Assembly (NCBI GenBank): GCA_964473995.1
Contig: CAYYRB010000069.1
Span: forward strand, 1-10,425
Source: JAKRSD01 sp964473995
GTDB lineage: Bacteria; Bacteroidota; Bacteroidia; CAIKAF01
Reading direction: 5' to 3'
Length of the DNA stretch: 10,425 nucleotides
Shown: one piece after another, positions 6,833 to 10,425 of the stretch
Numbering within the stretch: the first letter of the stretch is position 1
Layout: every line of letters starts with the position of its first letter
The notes under the pieces: generated by a model
What the model saw: the letters and a program-made list of their open reading frames with translations, nothing else
Database searches by the model: none
Told to the model about the DNA's origin: nothing
Position numbers and translations under genes: made by a program

Positions 6833-7825
6833 ATGCGCATACTATACGCCGTTCAAGCCACCGGAAATGGGCACATCGCGAGGGCAATTGAGTTGGTGCC
6901 TCATTTGCAAAAGTATGGCAAAGTAGATGTTTTTTTAAGTGGGAATAATGCCTCTTTAAGGCCTGATTTACCCATAAAATTTAGGAGCGCAGGTATTTCT
7001 TTGTTTTACGGCAATACGGGTAAATTAGATTTGCCCAAGATTGTCAAACAGGTTAATCCGTTTCGAATCCGGGAAGAAATTAAAAAACTTCCGGTACGTG
7101 AGTATGATTTGGTTATTTCTGATTTCGAGTTTATTTCGGCCCATGCATGCAATAAAGCAGGGATCCCCTTTTGGCATTATGGGCATCAGGCCAGCTTTTA
7201 CAGCAAGAATACCCCTAGACCATTAAAAAAAGACCGCTTGTCGGAATGGATATTGCAAAATTACTGCAACAGCAAGCAGAATGTAGGATTTCATTTTAAG
7301 CCTTACGAAGATTGGATTCTGCCACCCATCATCAAACAGGCACTTTGGGAGGCCAAACCTCAGGCGGGGAAACATTTGACCGTGTATCTGCCTCATTACT
7401 CCATGAAAGAATTAAGGCGGTATCTGTATGGCATGGGATCTATCCATTTCCAGGTATTCTCTAAGGAAGTGCAAAAGGACGTTTCAGACTTCAACATACA
7501 GTGGAAGCCTGTAAATAACCAACATTTTACCCAAAGTATGATACAGAGTGCCGGGGTTATCTGCGGTGCAGGTTTTGAAACACCGGCAGAAGCACTTTTT
7601 TTGGGGAAACCTCTTATGGTAATTCCCATTCAGGGGCAGTATGAACAATATTGCAACGCAGTCGCATTGCAGGAGTTTGGCGTGACAGTGATACCGAAAC
7701 TGGACATTCATTTTGGTATGGTTCTTAAAAAATGGGCCAAAGAAGCGGCGCATAACAAAGCGCCCATCCATTTTTTAACCACTGAGGAGTCGGTGAAGCG
7801 GTTTATGCAAAAGGCCGTTCAATAA
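6833..7825 (+). CDS. GT-B glycosyltransferase (MurG/MJ1255-like)
   Basis: Probable nucleotide-sugar-dependent transferase of GT-B fold; acceptor unknown. The 330-residue product starts MRILYAVQATGNGHIAR: a Rossmann strand followed by GxGH, the N-terminal acceptor-side loop known from MurG-type enzymes. The C-terminal donor site is GAGFETPAEALFLGKPLMVIP (245-265) followed by GQYEQYCNA (268-276), where Glu249, Gln269 and Glu271 match the sugar-nucleotide binding pattern. No signal peptide and no membrane segment are seen. I chose ATG 6833 over an in-frame TTG at 6794, which would overlap the upstream gene by 22 bases. From memory, Bacteroidota genomes often carry this transferase next to an LpxH-like phosphatase, which fits a joint role in modifying a glycolipid. 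As in the upstream gene, third codon positions favour A and T. Confidence 0.82.
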   Translation: MRILYAVQATGNGHIARAIELVPHLQKYGKVDVFLSGNNASLRPDLPIKFRSAGISLFYGNTGKLDLPKIVKQVNPFRIREEIKKLPVREYDLVISDFEFISAHACNKAGIPFWHYGHQASFYSKNTPRPLKKDRLSEWILQNYCNSKQNVGFHFKPYEDWILPPIIKQALWEAKPQAGKHLTVYLPHYSMKELRRYLYGMGSIHFQVFSKEVQKDVSDFNIQWKPVNNQHFTQSMIQSAGVICGAGFETPAEALFLGKPLMVIPIQGQYEQYCNAVALQEFGVTVIPKLDIHFGMVLKKWAKEAAHNKAPIHFLTTEESVKRFMQKAVQ

Positions 7826-7975
7826 GACGTTCAGGCCAAACCCAAATTTTTCACTTAGATTTTCTAAGGAGACTGGATTTTGGAATCAGTAAAAATTAAC
7901 AACCCGAAACAATCTATATTTCTGCCTCATTTATCTCTAAGCGCTGAACTTTTTGTCTAATGGAGCCTATCGGAG
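7826..7975. other. Non-coding right flank of the cassette
   Basis: 150 AT-rich bases without a convincing frame. It holds one perfect hairpin, CTTAGA-TTT-TCTAAG (7854-7868), 28 bases past the glycosyltransferase stop; no T-run follows, so it is a poor terminator. A second, bulged stem (CTGGATT / AATCAG) lies at about 7873-7889. I see no terminal repeat matching the left end. Confidence 0.5.
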
Positions 7976-8026
7976 TTTCCCGCCTGATTCAGCGCCCGAT
8001 GAATTCGCGGAATTCTTCCGCACTGC
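7976..8026. repeat. 51-base perfect direct repeat, right copy
   Basis: Same sequence as 5748-5798. Here bases 7989-8026 are the working 3' end of the GH25 gene on the minus strand, and 7976-7987 are a stray copy of the last codons of the QueD-like gene. The dyad GCGGAA-TTC-TTCCGC lies at 8007-8021. The bases just outside (t5799 against c8027, a5747 against g7975) differ, which fixes the length at 51. Confidence 0.97.
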
Positions 8027-8771
8027 CCGAAAATACGTTTAAATCAACCGGATGCCGTATGCCGCTCACCCGGCTTTTTTCAGAAAACTGCCAGAAGGTC
8101 CAGTCCAAATCGTGCGGGTCGCCGGGGCCATAATGCGCCACCCAAAGGGGATAGCGCGCAAAATCGCGGTTCAGGTAGCGTTTGTGAAAACGGTAATAGG
8201 TGTAGAGAATGGGAACCCTTCCCGTTTTTTCTTCCACCCGTTTCAGAAAAAGAGTCAACCTGCGGGCCAACTCCCCCTGAGAGAGTCCTCCATCCGTTTC
8301 CACGTCGCATACGGGAGGGAGTTCACTTTCGTTGGGATTATACCGGCTGCAGAAAAAATCGGCCTGGGTTGTGGGATCTGCGTTGGGTCTGAAAAAATGG
8401 TACGCACCGAAAGGAATGCCGTGTTTGGCGGCTTCGCGCCGGTTACGGGAAAAGTGTGGATCCGTGAGTTTTATTCCTTCGGTGGCTTTTGCAAAGGCAA
8501 ATCGGATGCGGTGTTTTCCCGAGCGCATCTGGCTCACCTTTTCCCAGTCAATACGGCCCTGGTAGCGCGACACATCCATACCTACCACTTCGTAACCCGA
8601 AGGCACGTTCACCCCGAATGCAGGAAAAACGGGAGCCGCTTTATTGCGTTGGAAAAAGGAAATCAGGCGCGGTCCGAAAGCCATCAACCCGATGATGAGC
8701 GATACCGCAAGCAGAATCAGCAGCCCGAATGTCAGCGGTGATGTTTTCTTTTTCTTTTTGCGGATGGCCAT
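7989..8771 (-). CDS. Membrane-anchored GH25 muramidase (lysozyme)
   Basis: Glycoside hydrolase family 25 cleaves the beta-1,4 bond between N-acetylmuramic acid and N-acetylglucosamine in peptidoglycan. The 260-residue protein starts MAIRKKKKKT, has one membrane segment at about 13-32 (TFGLLILLAVSLIIGL), then a periplasmic domain. Catalytic-site residues are present: Asp66 in GMDVSRYQG, Glu98 in FAFAKATEG, Asp156 and Glu158 in VCDVETD. The strand YPLWVAHYG and the end WTFWQFSEKSRV with PVDLNVFSG (242-250) complete the barrel. ATG 8771 is preferred to a TTG at 8783. The gene ends within the right copy of the 51-base repeat and stands divergent from the UbiB-family gene, 107 bases apart. Probable role is wall remodelling; a phage-lysin origin is unlikely, as there are no phage genes nearby. 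Confidence 0.93.
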   Translation of the reverse strand: MAIRKKKKKTSPLTFGLLILLAVSLIIGLMAFGPRLISFFQRNKAAPVFPAFGVNVPSGYEVVGMDVSRYQGRIDWEKVSQMRSGKHRIRFAFAKATEGIKLTDPHFSRNRREAAKHGIPFGAYHFFRPNADPTTQADFFCSRYNPNESELPPVCDVETDGGLSQGELARRLTLFLKRVEEKTGRVPILYTYYRFHKRYLNRDFARYPLWVAHYGPGDPHDLDWTFWQFSEKSRVSGIRHPVDLNVFSGSAEEFREFIGR

Positions 8772-8830
8772 AATTTTCCCCAAGTATACACAAACGCATC
8801 AAAAAGATAAAAATTGGGTCTGCAAGGAAA

Positions 8831-8855
8831 TTCGCCGTATTTCGCGTATATTCGC
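8831..8855. repeat. Three TTCGC copies at exact 10-base spacing
   Basis: TTCGC occurs at 8831, 8841 and 8851, one helical turn apart, in the 107-base region between the divergent GH25 and UbiB-family genes. Copies on one face of the helix are typical of a regulator binding site; chance is possible given the short unit. Confidence 0.5.
8847..8854 (+). promoter_or_regulatory. Possible -7 box of the UbiB-family gene
   Basis: TATATTCG differs from TAnnTTTG by one base and overlaps the third TTCGC copy. It lies 24 bases before the ATG at 8879. No TTG is found 19 bases upstream. Confidence 0.35.
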
Positions 8856-8878
8856 AATTCACCCATACAGAAAAGCGA

Positions 8879-10425
8879 ATGGCCGTAAAACTTAGGCCCA
8901 GACATATACGGCGGGTAATCCGGTTTCTGAAGATTCTGGCCAAGTATGGATTGGCGGATGAATGGGCATCTTCCGGAATGGGAAGGCGCATCCGCATTTT
9001 TCAATTTTTCTTCGGCAGGAAACAGCGTGTGGAAAATGCCAAATTTTCGCGTTGGGAGCGCATCCGCTTTGCCGTGGAAGACATGGGCACCACGGCCATC
9101 AAATTTGCCCAGATACTCAGTACCCGCCCCGATCTTATTCCGCTCGACCTTATCAAGGAATTTGAGAAGTTGCAGAACGACGTGCCTGCCTTTCCCGTGG
9201 AAAAAGTGCGTGAAATCATCCGCAAAGAATGGGGCACACCCCTCGAGGCCCATTTAGCGGAATTTGACGAGACTCCCTTGGCGGCTGCATCCATAGCCCA
9301 GGTACACAAAGGGCGGCTTAAAACGGGGCAGGAGGTCATCATCAAAGTGCAGCGTCCCGAAATTTCCGACTTCATTCACCTGGATATTGAAATTCTGCAT
9401 CTGGGAGCCCATGAATACATGAAAATGCGCGGAGAAACTTCGGCCGTGGATATGGAGGATGTGGTCAGGAATTTCGAGGTAAATTTCTTGCGCGAACTGA
9501 GTTTTCTGAATGAGGCTGCCTGGCAGGCCCGTTATGCCGATTATGTGAAGGATGATCCGGACATCATCGTGCCTGATTTGTACAAAGAACTCTGTACGGA
9601 GAAAGTGTTAGTGATGGATTTTGTGAAGGGAGTGAAGGTGACCGACCTACATGACTATGAAGCCATCCACTGCGATCCGAAAATCATTGCCAAAAAGGGC
9701 ATGGAATCCGTGTTCCGGCAAATGTTTGAACATGGATTTTTTCATGGTGATCCCCATCCGGGAAATATATTCGTGCTGCCCGGCAACCGCATCTGTTTCA
9801 TCGATTTCGGTATGATGGGCAACGTTATCAAAAGCGACCTGTATTCCTTTGCCGATATTCTGTTGGGCATACGGTATGAGAACGCGAACAAAGTGTTGTT
9901 CGGCATCAAAAACCTGATGGTGCAGAAGCGTATCCCCAACGAGCGTAAACTGCTTATCGAAATCGATGACATGATGTATCTCTTCAACCGGCAGAAACCG
10001 GAAGAGGTGAAACTGGAATTTTTCTTCAACCGCCTGCGCGACATCGTGCGGGAGCAGAAAATCCAGATGCCGGCCGATTTTTTTGTACTCTCCAAGGCCA
10101 TGGTGACCATTGAAGGAGTGGGCCGCCGCATTTATCCGGAGATGGATATTCTCATCGAACTGGAGCCGCACCTGAAAGGCGTATTCCGCGACCGGTACAG
10201 TCCGGGTAAGGTATGGGAGCGCATCGTGATGAATGCGGGAGAAATTATGTCCATTCTGGAAAACATGCCGGGCGATACGCACGACATCGTGCAGAACGTA
10301 AAAGAAATCACGGGCAAGTACGACTCGGTAGAGAAGGAGCTCACCCGGTTCAGCCATAGCATGAAACGTACGTCGGCCCAGATCGAATTGGCCATCGTGT
10401 TGGGCATCTGGCTTATTTGCAGTAC
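8879..10425 (+). CDS. AarF/ABC1/UbiB-family kinase-like protein, 3' end outside window
   Basis: Atypical protein-kinase-like ATPase of the UbiB/ADCK group, membrane-associated and linked in other organisms to ubiquinone and other isoprenoid lipid metabolism. 515 codons are visible from ATG 8879. Landmarks in order: KFAQILSTRPDLIP (75-88), the family N-terminal signature; PLAAASIAQVHKG with the Ala-rich loop replacing the kinase P-loop (133-145); IIKVQRP with Lys156; FLRELSFLNEA with a probable Glu pair (203-213); HGDPHPGN (289-296), the catalytic loop; IDFGMMG (308-314), the metal-binding DFG. The final visible part (IELAIVLGIWLIC) begins the C-terminal membrane segment usual in the family, so only a short piece should be missing. 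The signature is normally KxGQ; here Gly is replaced by Ala (Lys75-Phe-Ala-Gln78). Since most Bacteroidota make menaquinone, a strict ubiquinone role should not be assumed. Confidence 0.93.
   Translation, partial: MAVKLRPRHIRRVIRFLKILAKYGLADEWASSGMGRRIRIFQFFFGRKQRVENAKFSRWERIRFAVEDMGTTAIKFAQILSTRPDLIPLDLIKEFEKLQNDVPAFPVEKVREIIRKEWGTPLEAHLAEFDETPLAAASIAQVHKGRLKTGQEVIIKVQRPEISDFIHLDIEILHLGAHEYMKMRGETSAVDMEDVVRNFEVNFLRELSFLNEAAWQARYADYVKDDPDIIVPDLYKELCTEKVLVMDFVKGVKVTDLHDYEAIHCDPKIIAKKGMESVFRQMFEHGFFHGDPHPGNIFVLPGNRICFIDFGMMGNVIKSDLYSFADILLGIRYENANKVLFGIKNLMVQKRIPNERKLLIEIDDMMYLFNRQKPEEVKLEFFFNRLRDIVREQKIQMPADFFVLSKAMVTIEGVGRRIYPEMDILIELEPHLKGVFRDRYSPGKVWERIVMNAGEIMSILENMPGDTHDIVQNVKEITGKYDSVEKELTRFSHSMKRTSAQIELAIVLGIWLICS

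Larger units (their letters stand above)
5799..7975 (+). mobile_element. Inserted low-GC two-gene cassette between direct repeats
   Basis: The DNA between the 51-base repeats carries two plus-strand genes, 162 non-coding bases on the left and 150 on the right. Three 60-base lines counted in the interior (6241, 6901, 7081) hold 24, 19 and 21 G+C, against 31 and 33 in lines of the flanking genes (5401, 9181). Deleting it through the repeat would leave the QueD-like and GH25 genes convergent with one base between their stop codons. No integrase, transposase or terminal inverted repeat was found, so it is not a normal insertion sequence. Insertion is inferred; the boundaries cannot be set more finely than the repeat allows. 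Confidence 0.6.

Noticed and set aside
5799..7975. Cassette as an insertion sequence or integron
   Set aside because: No transposase or integrase, no terminal inverted repeats, and no attC-like sites seen at either gene's end.
9647..10357. Minus-strand frame of 236 codons
   Set aside because: Antisense to the UbiB-family gene over HGDPHPGN and DFG; long only because of codon bias.

Overview
The window reads as chromosomal DNA of a member of the Bacteroidota. Three things point there: -7 promoter boxes of the form TAnnTTTG in front of several genes, little sign of Shine-Dalgarno sites, and a gene set and protein style (Bacteroidota-type DnaK, an OmpH/Skp chaperone, a short lipoprotein, an LpxH-like phosphatase paired with a glycosyltransferase) typical of that phylum. 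I cannot place it lower than phylum. Sampled backbone lines are a little over 50% G+C.

Layout, left to right. The first 1.8 kb is dnaK on the minus strand, cut by the window edge just before its acidic C-terminal tail. Upstream of it, on the same strand, lies a lipoprotein gene that ends in its own terminator. A divergent promoter region separates this from the plus-strand pair panB (pantothenate synthesis) and an RluA-family pseudouridine synthase, 7 bases apart. An OmpH/Skp-type periplasmic chaperone follows with its own promoter and a strong terminator. Next is a 6-pyruvoyl/6-carboxy-tetrahydropterin synthase (QueD/PTPS family). On the right, a membrane-anchored GH25 muramidase on the minus strand stands back to back with an AarF/ABC1/UbiB-family kinase-like gene that runs off the right edge.

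The most notable structure is between the QueD-like gene and the GH25 gene. A 51-base sequence occurs twice, perfectly, at 5748-5798 and 7976-8026. It is the junction of the two convergent genes: the last codons of the QueD-like gene, one spacer base, then the last codons of GH25. Between the copies lies about 2.2 kb of visibly AT-richer DNA with two genes, an LpxH-like metallophosphatase and a GT-B glycosyltransferase. The simplest reading is that the two backbone genes once met tail to tail and a foreign two-gene envelope cassette was inserted, duplicating the junction so that both host genes kept intact 3' ends. No recombinase or transposase is present, so the mechanism is open, and an assembly artefact should be excluded.

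The remaining genes are mostly housekeeping. A common theme is envelope upkeep: outer-membrane protein folding, a lipoprotein, peptidoglycan cleavage, and lipid-linked sugar or phosphate chemistry.
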